64,000 nucleotides of DNA from Anaerolineales bacterium. GTDB taxonomy: Bacteria; Chloroflexota; Anaerolineae; 4572-78; J111. The notes under the pieces are model-generated. The model was not told where the DNA came from, made no database searches, and saw only the letters and a list, made by a program, of their open reading frames with translations. Positions within the stretch are counted from its first letter, which is position 1. Every line of letters begins with the position of its first letter. The position numbers were made by a program, and so were the translations under genes. This document shows, in pieces, positions 8,815 through 16,832 of this stretch. The stretch lies in contig JACKAT010000003.1 of assembly GCA_020634935.1 (NCBI GenBank), positions 186,001-250,000 of the forward strand, given 5' to 3'.

Positions 8815-8843
8815 TTGACAAAATTAAATTTGTATTATATTAT
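8815..8843 (+). promoter_or_regulatory. Strong SigA-type promoter for the acetyl-CoA synthetase gene
   Basis: A perfect TTGACA (8815-8820) is separated by 17 AT-rich bases from TATTAT (8838-8843). Transcription would begin near 8850, giving a leader of about 265 bases. Confidence 0.7.
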
Positions 8844-9114
8844 TTTAGAGCATTGGTTCCGCTTGATGAGAGCGGGGCGGTGTGAGAGGAATTATGGGCT
8901 ACACCTCTCAGTTACACTCCCACTCTGTTGATTATTCTAATTTGCTCTATCGTGCATGGCTATTTTTGTTGTGCCAGTCAACTGTAGTGGGCATAAGTTG
9001 AAACCTCACCCTTCCCCCATTAATTATTGTCGTAAACCCCTGTTAATTAAGACACGTAATTAAGAATATTTAACCGATTTTTTATTGAAAACAGAATCCA
9101 AGGGAGGATTATTG

Positions 9115-11151
9115 ATGAGTGCTAAAGAATCGATGGAAGTTAGCGAAGCCCAAATCGCTGTTCACTGGCAAGAGGAAGATTATTATCACCCCTCAACTGA
9201 GTTTATTGCCCAAGCCAATATGACGGATGCGTCAATTTACGACCGATTTAGCTTGGACAATTTTCCGGAATGTTTCAAAGAGTATGCCGATTTGCTGGAT
9301 TGGTATGAATATTGGCATACCACTTTAGACACCAGCGACGCGCCCTGTTTCAAGTGGTTTGTGGGGGGTAAGCTCAACGCTTCGTATAACTGTATCGACC
9401 GGCATTTGGCCAAAAACCGCAATAAAACGGCGCTGCTCTATTTACCCGAGCCGGAAGATGAAGCCCATCAGCCCATTACTTACCAGGAGTTGTGGGTGCG
9501 GGTGAATGAAACCGCGGCCATGCTGCGCGATACCTGCGGCGTCAAGCAGGGCGACCGCGTGACCATCCATATGCCAATGGTGCCCGAACTGGCGGTAACG
9601 ATGCTGGCCTGCGCTCGATTAGGGGCCATTCATTCGGTGGTTTTTGGCGGCTTTAGCGGCAAAGCCTGCGGCGAACGAATTTCGGACTCCGGCAGTAAAG
9701 TGCTGGTGACGATGGATGCTTACTATCGCAGCGGCAAGCTGCTGGAACACAAAGATAAAGCCGACGAAGCCGTGCAGGTTGCGGCTGATGAAGGCCAAGA
9801 AGTAGAAAAAGTGCTGGTCTGGCAGCGCTATCCGGGCAAATATTCGGCGGCAACCCCGCTGGTTGAAGGGCGCGATTACCTGGCCAGCGATTTGGTCAAG
9901 GAATACGCCGGCCAACGGGTCGAGCCGGTTCGAGTGCCGGCGGAAGATCCGCTGTTTTTGATGTACACCAGCGGCACCACCGGCCGGCCTAAGGGCTGCC
10001 AGCACGGCACCGGCGGCTATCTGGCCTATGTGACAGCCACGTCGAAGTACGTGCAAGACATTCATCCGGAAGATGTGTACTGGTGTATGGCCGATATCGG
10101 CTGGATCACCGGCCACTCGTACATTGTGTACGGGCCGCTGTCGTTGGGCGCGACCAGCGTTATCTTTGAAGGCGTGCCGACCTACCCCGACGCGGGCCGT
10201 CCGTGGCGCATCGCCGAGCGATTAGGCGTGAATATTTTCCACACCGCGCCAACCACCGTGCGCATGCTGCGCAAAGCCGGCCCCGACGAGCCGGCTAAAT
10301 ATACCTTCCACTTCAAACATATGACCACCGTTGGTGAGCCGATTGAACCGGAAGTGTGGAAATGGTATTATCACGTCGTCGGCAAGGGTGAAGCGGCGAT
10401 TGTCGATACCTGGTGGCAAACGGAAACCGGCGGTTTCTTGTGCAGCACGATGCCGGCGCTCCAGCCCATGAAACCCGGCAGCGCCGGCCCCGGGATGCCC
10501 GGCATCCATCCGGTTATTTTTGATGAAGACGGTGAAGAGGTGGCCAAAGGCGCCGGTATTGCCGGCAACATTTGCATTAGAAATCCCTGGCCGGGCCAGT
10601 TCCAAACCATCTGGGGCGACCGGGATCGCTATGTGTCAACGTATTACGCCAAGTACAATAAAAACCCTAAAAGTACCGATTGGCGCGACTGGCCCTACTT
10701 CCCCGGCGATGCCTCGGTTGAAGCGCCCGACGGCTATTTCCGGATTTTGGGCCGGGTTGATGATGTGATCAACGTGGCCGGTCACCGATTGGGCACCAAG
10801 GAAATCGAATCGGCCTGCTTGCTGGTACCGGAAGTGGCTGAAGCGGCGGTGGTGCCTGTGGCTGACGAAGTTAAGGGTAAAGTGCCGGATATCTATGTGT
10901 CGCTCAAGCCGGGCTATGAGTCGATCGGCGGCGAGGTGGAACGCAAGGTATCTGACGCTATTTCCGACAGCATCGGCAAGATTGCTAAACCCAAGCACGT
11001 CTATGTGGTCACCGACATGCCCAAGACGCGCTCCGGGAAGATTATGCGCCGGGTGCTATCGGCCATCTCCAACGGTAAGGATGTGGGTGATGTGACTACC
11101 CTGGCTAACCCGGACATTGTCGACGAAGTTCGCAAGCTGGTTCAAGGCTAA
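9115..11151 (+). CDS. acs: Acetyl-CoA synthetase (AMP-forming acetate-CoA ligase)
   Basis: Converts acetate, ATP and CoA to acetyl-CoA, AMP and pyrophosphate in the cytosol. The length (678 aa) is close to the 650 of classical Acs. Motifs in order are the P-loop YTSGTTGRPKG (near 284), DTWWQTETGG (near 431) with the Trp that limits the pocket to acetate, the hinge region DDVINVAGHRLGTKEIES, and the C-terminal KTRSGKIMRR. The Lys of SGK is the catalytic residue that protein acetyltransferases usually silence. ATG 9115 is preferred because AGGGAGGA precedes it. It starts the acid island, with its own promoter and no close upstream partner. Symporter genes lie 1.4 kb downstream. Confidence 0.95.
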   Translation: MSAKESMEVSEAQIAVHWQEEDYYHPSTEFIAQANMTDASIYDRFSLDNFPECFKEYADLLDWYEYWHTTLDTSDAPCFKWFVGGKLNASYNCIDRHLAKNRNKTALLYLPEPEDEAHQPITYQELWVRVNETAAMLRDTCGVKQGDRVTIHMPMVPELAVTMLACARLGAIHSVVFGGFSGKACGERISDSGSKVLVTMDAYYRSGKLLEHKDKADEAVQVAADEGQEVEKVLVWQRYPGKYSAATPLVEGRDYLASDLVKEYAGQRVEPVRVPAEDPLFLMYTSGTTGRPKGCQHGTGGYLAYVTATSKYVQDIHPEDVYWCMADIGWITGHSYIVYGPLSLGATSVIFEGVPTYPDAGRPWRIAERLGVNIFHTAPTTVRMLRKAGPDEPAKYTFHFKHMTTVGEPIEPEVWKWYYHVVGKGEAAIVDTWWQTETGGFLCSTMPALQPMKPGSAGPGMPGIHPVIFDEDGEEVAKGAGIAGNICIRNPWPGQFQTIWGDRDRYVSTYYAKYNKNPKSTDWRDWPYFPGDASVEAPDGYFRILGRVDDVINVAGHRLGTKEIESACLLVPEVAEAAVVPVADEVKGKVPDIYVSLKPGYESIGGEVERKVSDAISDSIGKIAKPKHVYVVTDMPKTRSGKIMRRVLSAISNGKDVGDVTTLANPDIVDEVRKLVQG

Positions 11152-11288
11152 GCCATACCCCTTCATCGGGTGACCGGCGCTTAATTGCGGTATTTGTAGC
11201 GGTAGGTTTCCATCAATGAGCGCTATTGCTATGGATTCTATTCGAGCAAAAGTACCCATCACCTGAGTCGTTACGATAAGATCTAAAG

Positions 11289-11322
11289 AGCCTGTCGGGG
11301 ATTTGCCCTGACAGGCTTTTCT
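11289..11322 (+). terminator. Intrinsic terminator after acs
   Basis: The arms AGCCTGTC and GACAGGCT flank GGGGATTTGCCCT and are followed by a T-rich run. The next gene's ribosome site (CCAGGAGGAATC) begins just after it. Confidence 0.75.
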
Positions 11323-11336
11323 TTCCAGGAGGAATC

Positions 11337-11999
11337 ATGACTCATCCCTTAGTTATTATCTTGGCCGCGATGCTGGGCGGCCTGGCTGTGTTAATTGGAT
11401 TGACAGCAGCCATCAATCGGGTAGATGACGGGCTCAGGCGGCGCGAAGCGCCGATTTCACTCAAGCGGTGGCCACCAACCGTTAAAGATTTGGGCAACAA
11501 CATCATCGAGGTCGCTGTCTTCGGCAATGCCCGCTGGGATCAAATTCCGAACCTGTTGTTGGGCGGTTTTTTTGTGGTGGCTGTTTTGGTGTCGTTTCCG
11601 GTGCCAGGCCAGACGGCGACAGTCCTTTTAACTAAAGTCGGCTTTATATCGCTCTTTTTGATAGCGACCCTTGTTTCCGCCCTGTGGATGAGAAGCCGTC
11701 ATACTCGCTACCGCATCGACTTGACCTCGGGCCAGGTGCAGCGCCAGAACAAGCTGTTTGGCTGGCCGGATAAAGTCAAAAATTATCTACTCAAGCTGCC
11801 GGTGCAAGCCGGTTTCGACTGCCAGCCTACCGACGCCGAGCGAAAAGATGCGACTATGCAACATGCGACCTGCTGGCTCTTAAAAGATAATCGCAAGCTG
11901 GTTATTGTCCATAAAAGCCCCGAAGAGGCCCGCCAATTTAGAGCCGATTTAGCGGGCCACGGCTGTCCAACCCTTGAGCCGCTGCCAGCTACGAAGTAG
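11337..11999 (+). CDS. Uncharacterised membrane protein
   Basis: A 220-residue protein I do not recognise. It has about three transmembrane segments (near 4-25, 72-92 and 98-118), then a soluble C-terminal domain of about 100 residues with a predicted mixed alpha/beta pattern (YRIDLTSGQVQRQNKLFGW). This pattern recalls membrane proteins with a PH-like tail, but the match is weak. ATG 11337 follows a strong AGGAGG. It is isolated from the symporter genes by nearly 600 bases, so co-function with acetate metabolism is only suggested by position. Confidence 0.7.
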   Translation: MTHPLVIILAAMLGGLAVLIGLTAAINRVDDGLRRREAPISLKRWPPTVKDLGNNIIEVAVFGNARWDQIPNLLLGGFFVVAVLVSFPVPGQTATVLLTKVGFISLFLIATLVSALWMRSRHTRYRIDLTSGQVQRQNKLFGWPDKVKNYLLKLPVQAGFDCQPTDAERKDATMQHATCWLLKDNRKLVIVHKSPEEARQFRADLAGHGCPTLEPLPATK

Positions 12000-12002
12000 G
12001 TC

Positions 12003-12033
12003 TATCCCCCGGCGGGGGGATACGATATCCCCC
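12003..12033. repeat. Three alternating arms TATCCCCC / GGGGGATA / TATCCCCC
   Basis: The middle arm (12015-12022) can pair either with the left arm (12003-12010) or the right arm (12026-12033). Each choice makes an eight-base-pair stem and excludes the other. It lies directly after the stop codon at 11999. No T-run follows, so it may be a 3' stabiliser or a weak terminator. Confidence 0.6.
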
Positions 12034-12250
12034 GTAGAGGGCAGATCAATTCCTCCCCGCAGGTGAATTATTTTTTCCCCTCAAAGGTGATGACTATTTC
12101 AACTGAACCGGCTAAAATAAGTACGTAATGAGCTTAAACTCGAATTAGTTTGCCACACGCCTTCCCACCCTTCATCAAGTTTATATATATATTTGGAAAG
12201 AAACAGACTCAGTGATGAGTCAGGTTAGATGCTCAAAGATGATAAACAAG

Positions 12251-12286
12251 CTATCCAAACTATCCAAGCTATCCAAGCTATCCAAA
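12251..12286. repeat. Four tandem copies of a 9-bp unit (CTATCCAAR)
   Basis: The units CTATCCAAA, CTATCCAAG, CTATCCAAG and CTATCCAAA run head to tail about 310 bases before the symporter operon. This could be a simple-repeat slippage tract or a protein-binding array. Confidence 0.7.
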
Positions 12287-12594
12287 CCATATAATTGGCT
12301 AGCCGTTTCTGTATTATCGCAGCTTATTAGCGGATTTGTAACTACTTCTTGATAATGACTAACTGAGGAAGCAGTTAAAAATTCGCTATTTTGTTTGTCT
12401 GACCAGCATCATAAAAAACGGTAATCGCAACTACCTTACATGTTGGAAAGGAGGCAGTTAACGTTCAAAATCATGGCGGGAAAAGGTTTCAGCTAAAACA
12501 GCCAACTGGCTAAAACAAGCTGGATCATTAAAAGATTAAGGTGTAGCCCACTGTTTAATCAATAAATCTTTTAGCAAGGGAGCGAATTTTTATT

Positions 12595-12852
12595 ATGGAT
12601 GATAAAGCCAGATATGAAGGCTACTGGAAAGCCAACATCAGATTGATTACTATTCTGTTGGGCGTTTGGGCGCTGGTCTCGTATGTATTTGGGATTATTT
12701 TGGCCCCGGTGCTCAATGGCATTACCCTTGGCGCCTTACCGTTAGGCTTCTGGTTTGCCCAACAGGGATCGATGATTGTCTTTGTAATTTTAATCTTTGT
12801 CTACTGCAAGCTGATGGACGGCGTTGACAAAGAATACGATGTAAACGAGTGA
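12595..12852 (+). CDS. DUF4212 symporter small subunit
   Basis: An 85-residue membrane protein with two transmembrane helices (about 16-40 and 52-76) and the family signature around YWKANIRLI at the N-terminus and FWFAQQGSMIVFV before the second helix. DUF4212 proteins are encoded next to, and thought to work with, SSS-family sodium/solute symporters of the acetate type. The gene lies 11 bases before such a symporter and is clearly in operon with it. It resembles the YjcH-ActP arrangement of enterobacteria, although DUF4212 replaces YjcH. The precise role (assembly or regulation) is not established. Confidence 0.9.
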   Translation: MDDKARYEGYWKANIRLITILLGVWALVSYVFGIILAPVLNGITLGALPLGFWFAQQGSMIVFVILIFVYCKLMDGVDKEYDVNE

Positions 12853-12863
12853 GGTGAAAGAAT

Positions 12864-14555
12864 ATGAGCGTTGAAGCGTGGACTTATTTACTGGTAGGGA
12901 TCAGTTTTGCCGGTTATATTTACATCGGTTATGCGAACCGGGTGCGCGACACCAAAGGGTTCTACGTAGCCGGGCAGGGTGTACCGGCCGTAGCTAACGG
13001 GGCGGCCACCGCGGCCGACTGGATGTCGGCGGCGTCGTTTATTTCGATGGCCGGGATTATCGCCTTTTTGGGTTATGATGGCGCTATCTACCTAATGGGC
13101 TGGACCGGGGGTTACGTACTGTTGGCGCTCTTGCTGGCGCCGTATCTGCGCAAGTTTGGCCAATACACCGTACCGGACTTTGTGGGTGACCGCTATTATT
13201 CGCAAACGGCCCGGGCCATTGCGGCCATTGCAGCGGTGTTTATCTCGTTTACCTACGTCGCCGGGCAGATGCGCGGGGTTGGTATTGTGTTCAGCCGCTA
13301 CCTTCAGGTTGAAATCTGGCTGGGTGTGGTTATCGGGATGATCATCGTGGCTTTCTTTGCCGTATTGGGCGGGATGAAAGGGATTACCTGGACGCAGGTA
13401 GCCCAATATTCCGTGCTCATTCTGGCTTACCTTATTCCGGCGTTTGCGCTGGCCTTTATCATTACCGGTATTCCCATTCCCCAACTGGCGCTGACCTTTG
13501 GCAATATTATTCCCCGGTTGGAAGGGGTGCAAACGGAGTTAGGGTTAGGTTCTTACCTGAACTCTTCTCGGCCCATGATTGACGTTTTGGCCATTACGAT
13601 CGCCTTGATGGCCGGTACCGCCGGTTTACCGCACGTGATCGTTCGCTTCTATACGGTCCCCAGCGTGCGAGCCGCTCGCTATTCGGCCGGTTGGGCGCTG
13701 CTGTTCATCGCCTTGCTGTACACCACCGCTCCGGCGTTGGCTGCCTTTGCTAAGCTGAACCTGATCGATACGTTGAACGGCGTCTCCGTAGACGCGGTCC
13801 AAAACGAGCCGAGTTTGGCCTGGGCCAGAAGTTGGGAAACCACCGGACTGCTCAAATTTGACGATAAAAACGGTGACGGAAAATATGCGATGGCGGCCGG
13901 TGATGCCAATGAAGTCAGCATCGACCGCGACATTATCGTACTGGCTACGCCTGAAGTAGCCGGCCTGTCGGGCCCGATTATCGGTCTGGTGGCGGCTGGC
14001 GGTCTGGCGGCGGCGCTGTCAACCGCTTCCGGGTTGCTGCTGGTTATCTCCAGTTCGCTGTCGCACGATCTCTACTACCGCTTAATCAAACCGACCGCCA
14101 CTGAAAGCGAACGCTTGCTGGTGGGTCGCCTGGTTATCTTCCTGGCTATTTTGGTGGCCGGTTACTTTGGGATTAACCCGCCCGGCTTTGTGGCGGAGGT
14201 GGTGGCTTTTGCCTTCGGGCTGGCGGCGGCCAGTTTCTTCCCGCTTATTCTGCTGGGCATCTTTGATAAGCGCACCAACAGTACCGGGGCCGTGGCCGGG
14301 ATGATTGTTGGTCTGGTTTTCACCGCCGTTATGATCGTTGGCCAGCGTTCGGTGCAGTTGCTCGGTACGCCGGAACCGATGATTGGCCCCTTCTTGGGCA
14401 TCACCGCTCAGGGTATCGGCACGGTGGGGATGATCCTGAACTTTGTCGTAACCTACGTCGTCTCGCGGGCAACCGAAGCGCCGCCGCAGCACGTGCAAGA
14501 TATGGTCGAGTCGGTTCGTATTCCGCGTGGGGCTGGGGCTGCTTCCGGCCACTAA
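12864..14555 (+). CDS. Sodium:solute symporter, acetate-type (VC_2705/ActP-like)
   Basis: A 563-residue transporter with about 13 membrane helices. N-terminal residues KGFYVAGQGVPAVANGAATA match the SSS-family signature of the VC_2705 subfamily, relatives of the acetate permease ActP. GLPHVIVRFYTVPSVRAAR is a family block, followed by a hydrophilic loop that reads DKNGDGKYAMAAGD, an EF-hand-like acidic loop absent from classical ActP. Likely sodium- or proton-coupled uptake of acetate or other short acids. Neighbouring acs and prpE-like genes support this. Two terminators follow, so the operon with DUF4212 appears to be two genes long. Confidence 0.92.
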   Translation: MSVEAWTYLLVGISFAGYIYIGYANRVRDTKGFYVAGQGVPAVANGAATAADWMSAASFISMAGIIAFLGYDGAIYLMGWTGGYVLLALLLAPYLRKFGQYTVPDFVGDRYYSQTARAIAAIAAVFISFTYVAGQMRGVGIVFSRYLQVEIWLGVVIGMIIVAFFAVLGGMKGITWTQVAQYSVLILAYLIPAFALAFIITGIPIPQLALTFGNIIPRLEGVQTELGLGSYLNSSRPMIDVLAITIALMAGTAGLPHVIVRFYTVPSVRAARYSAGWALLFIALLYTTAPALAAFAKLNLIDTLNGVSVDAVQNEPSLAWARSWETTGLLKFDDKNGDGKYAMAAGDANEVSIDRDIIVLATPEVAGLSGPIIGLVAAGGLAAALSTASGLLLVISSSLSHDLYYRLIKPTATESERLLVGRLVIFLAILVAGYFGINPPGFVAEVVAFAFGLAAASFFPLILLGIFDKRTNSTGAVAGMIVGLVFTAVMIVGQRSVQLLGTPEPMIGPFLGITAQGIGTVGMILNFVVTYVVSRATEAPPQHVQDMVESVRIPRGAGAASGH

Positions 14556-14571
14556 GAATTAACGGCTCTAG

Positions 14572-14592
14572 AGCGGGCGGCGGCCCGCTTTT
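14572..14592 (+). terminator. Intrinsic terminator after the symporter (first)
   Basis: AGCGGGC pairs with GCCCGCT across a four-base loop, followed by TTTT. Confidence 0.75.
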
Positions 14593-14602
14593 ATCCCCTG
14601 AA

Positions 14603-14634
14603 GGAGGGGTGCCCTGTGTACCCCTCCTCCTTTT
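14603..14634 (+). terminator. Intrinsic terminator after the symporter (second)
   Basis: GGAGGGGT pairs with ACCCCTCC and is followed by TCCTTTT. It stands 37 bases before the next start codon, so it could also act in the leader of that gene. Confidence 0.65.
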
Positions 14635-14671
14635 GCGTTGAAAATCAAACTAATCAGTGTAGATTATTTGT

Positions 14672-16477
14672 ATGAACATTGCCGAATTTATAGAACATCT
14701 TCACCCATTTGATACCCTGCCTCGAAATGAGTTAGACCAAGTTCTCAACGTCATCGAGCAGAAAGAGATAGCGGCAGGAACGCGTATTCTGGAGCAAGGG
14801 GGGGCGATTAGCCAATACCTCTACATCATTCAACAGGGATCGGTTCAACTCCAGCGCGACGAAAAGCCATTACAAGTGCTGGAAGAAGGCGAATTTTTCG
14901 GTTTTCTGTCGATCCTTAGTGAAGATGCGCCGACCGCCGATGTGATTGTCCATGAGGATGTCTCGCTCTTGCTGGTGCCCGGAACCATCTTTCGGACATT
15001 GGTTAATAAGAATACCTTTGCCGAATTCTTCTTAAAGAGTTTGAGCGACAGGTTACAACACCTGCTCAGCCTCGACTCGCCGCCGGCGGATGAAAGTTTA
15101 GCCAGCCCGGTTAAGTCGCTCATCGTTCATTCATTGGTGGCCGCAACGCCACAAACGACGGTGCTTGAAACCGCTCAATTGATGCGTGAGTCCGGAGTAA
15201 GCTGTGTTATCATCCAGAGTGAGCCGCCGGGCATCATCACCGATCGGGATCTCAGAAATCGGGTACTGGCTGAAGGGCGAAGTGCAGAAACAGCCGTAGG
15301 TGAGGTAATGACGCAGCCCATCAAATCAGTGCTAGCCGATACGCCGCTGTATAGCGCCTTAGTGTATCTGTATGAAGAAGGTATCCATCATTTGCCCATT
15401 ATCGACCGGGGCGAAATTACCGGAGTGGTGACCACAACGGATCTCCTCCGGCAACAGGCCCAAAGCCCGTTTTATTTTCTGAAACGGCTGGAAACGCTGG
15501 ACGATAAGGCTGAAAATTTAGCCACGTATGCGCCCAAGCTGGTGCAAACCGTGCGCAGTTTGTTCGAAAATGGTCTCAATGCCATTCAAATTGGCCGGAT
15601 GGTATCGAGTTTAAATGATACATTGGTCAAACGATTATTAGCTTTGGCCGAAAAGAAATTCGGCCCGCCGCCAACGCCCTTTGCCTGGGTTGTCTTTGGT
15701 TCCGAGGGGCGCAGCGAGCAGGTGCTGATGACCGATCAGGATAATGCGCTGATCTATTTGGCCGATACATCAGAGGCCAAGCGCTATTTTGCCAACCTGG
15801 CCCAGTATGTGATTAATGGGCTGATTCAGGCCGGCTTTCCACCCTGTGCCGGAGGTTATATGGCCACCAACTGGCACTACCCACTAGACCACTGGATGAG
15901 ATTATTCAGGGGCTGGGTCCAGGCGCCTGAACCACAAGCTATTTTGGAGGCAGCCATTTTTTTCGATTTCCGCGTAGTTTATGGTACACTGTCTCTTGAC
16001 CCAATTGAAGAAATTATTGTAGAATCAGGCAAATATGATTTATTCTTAGCCCAATTGGCTCGAGCTGCACTCCGCTTCCGTCCCCCACTCGGCTTTTTTG
16101 GCCGGATACGACAAAAAGATGGCTTGGTCGATCTCAAAGAAGGCGGCATCGCTCCCATTGTGGGGCTGGCCCGGGTTTATGCCTTAGAAGCCGGATCACA
16201 AAGTCGTTCCACTATTGACCGATTAGCAGATGCCGCCCACGCCGGAAGCTTGAGCCAAGAGGGGGCTGAAAACTTAGCCGAAACATTTCGCTTTTTGCAG
16301 TGGCTTAGATTACGTGGGCAATTAGACGAGCTCAACTCCAAACGAGAACCCGACAACAAAATCCATCTAGAACAACTCTCCCATCTGGAAAAACGCTACC
16401 TAAAAGATGCTTTTTTAGCCATTCATGAAATACAAGAATCGGCAGAACTGCGCTTCCGGTTAGCCATGCTAGGCTAA
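14672..16477 (+). CDS. cNMP-CBS-DUF294 nucleotidyltransferase-like regulatory protein
   Basis: A 601-residue soluble protein. Domains in order are a cyclic-nucleotide-binding-like fold (about 10-130), a pair of CBS domains (about 148-270, with GIITDRDLRNR and GVVTTTDLL), a DUF294 nucleotidyltransferase domain with GSEGRSEQ and MTDQDNALIY (about 340-360), and DUF294_C (about 460-600). The GS...DxD pattern of the polymerase-beta fold is intact, so it could transfer a nucleotide to a partner, as in GlnD-like enzymes; this is unproven. In pseudomonads the same protein type is encoded beside an acetate-type symporter and a DnaQ-like nuclease, so its presence here continues a conserved neighbourhood. 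CBS and cNMP folds suggest sensing of adenylates. Confidence 0.92.
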   Translation: MNIAEFIEHLHPFDTLPRNELDQVLNVIEQKEIAAGTRILEQGGAISQYLYIIQQGSVQLQRDEKPLQVLEEGEFFGFLSILSEDAPTADVIVHEDVSLLLVPGTIFRTLVNKNTFAEFFLKSLSDRLQHLLSLDSPPADESLASPVKSLIVHSLVAATPQTTVLETAQLMRESGVSCVIIQSEPPGIITDRDLRNRVLAEGRSAETAVGEVMTQPIKSVLADTPLYSALVYLYEEGIHHLPIIDRGEITGVVTTTDLLRQQAQSPFYFLKRLETLDDKAENLATYAPKLVQTVRSLFENGLNAIQIGRMVSSLNDTLVKRLLALAEKKFGPPPTPFAWVVFGSEGRSEQVLMTDQDNALIYLADTSEAKRYFANLAQYVINGLIQAGFPPCAGGYMATNWHYPLDHWMRLFRGWVQAPEPQAILEAAIFFDFRVVYGTLSLDPIEEIIVESGKYDLFLAQLARAALRFRPPLGFFGRIRQKDGLVDLKEGGIAPIVGLARVYALEAGSQSRSTIDRLADAAHAGSLSQEGAENLAETFRFLQWLRLRGQLDELNSKREPDNKIHLEQLSHLEKRYLKDAFLAIHEIQESAELRFRLAMLG

Positions 16478-16499
16478 CAGCCAGGCATCAGGAATTTGG

Positions 16500-16559
16500 A
16501 GCGACATACCCGGCTTTGTCATTCAAGTCGAGTTAAAGTAAACTTTGATGCTCCAGATG
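16500..16559. repeat. CTGGAGC-family dispersed repeat, copy 2
   Basis: TTGGAGC at the left and GCTCCAG at the right bound about 60 bases. Read in reverse, the sequence carries CATCAAAGTTTACTTT and GACAAAGCC, matching the copy at 42363-42413. It sits in the 108-base gap between two genes of the island. Confidence 0.6.
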
Positions 16560-16585
16560 TTATTTTTAACGGAGTAATGGTTTTA

Positions 16586-16783
16586 ATGAACCGGTTTACC
16601 ATTATAGGGCAAAGATTAGTGGCTATTTTTTTAATCGGCTGCTTACTCTTTAATTATCCGCTGCTGTCGATCTTTAGCACCAATGACATGCTGTGGGGTA
16701 TTCCTATTTTATATATTTATGCTTTTTCATCCTGGCTGATTATTATTATTTTGATGATTATTGTCATTGAAATGTGGCATTGA
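16586..16783 (+). CDS. Small membrane protein encoded before the transporter-kinase
   Basis: A 65-residue, two-helix membrane protein (about 10-28 and 38-62) with LLFNYPLLSIF and GIPILYIYAFSSW. I recall small proteins of this LFNxPLL...G.P.LYLY pattern encoded directly before SSS-domain histidine kinases in Proteobacteria, which suggests a partner of the sensor; this is from memory and needs a search. The start is ATG 16586, with GGAG 11 bases upstream. The ATG at 16577 is an alternative but sits too near that site. The kinase gene follows after 49 bases. Confidence 0.75.
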   Translation: MNRFTIIGQRLVAIFLIGCLLFNYPLLSIFSTNDMLWGIPILYIYAFSSWLIIIILMIIVIEMWH

Positions 16784-16832
16784 AATAGAGTATTGGTTGG
16801 ATTTAAATCAATTGTACCAAGGCTAGCTAACT

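Larger units (their letters stand above)
8580..9114. other. Intergenic region: repeat, promoter and long leader of the acetyl-CoA synthetase gene
   Basis: The gap between divergent operons holds an AGGTGAC-family element (8679-8792), a strong promoter (8815-8843) and about 265 bases of presumptive leader before the acs start. The leader includes a hairpin with arms TGAGAGG (8883-8889) and CCTCTCA (8904-8910). No T-run follows that hairpin and no known riboswitch class is recognised. Confidence 0.5.
12000..12594. other. Intergenic region upstream of the symporter operon
   Basis: It holds a three-armed GC-rich hairpin set (12003-12033), a partial AGGTGAC-like half (about 12084-12110), four copies of a 9-bp unit (12251-12286), and AT-rich sequence likely to carry the symporter promoter. 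A GGAAAGGAGG stretch at 12445-12454 resembles a ribosome site, but the nearest ATG (12473) opens only a few codons. No gene is supported. Confidence 0.5.

Noticed and set aside
12445..12500. Short gene behind GGAAAGGAGG
   Set aside because: The nearest ATG opens only about six codons before a stop.
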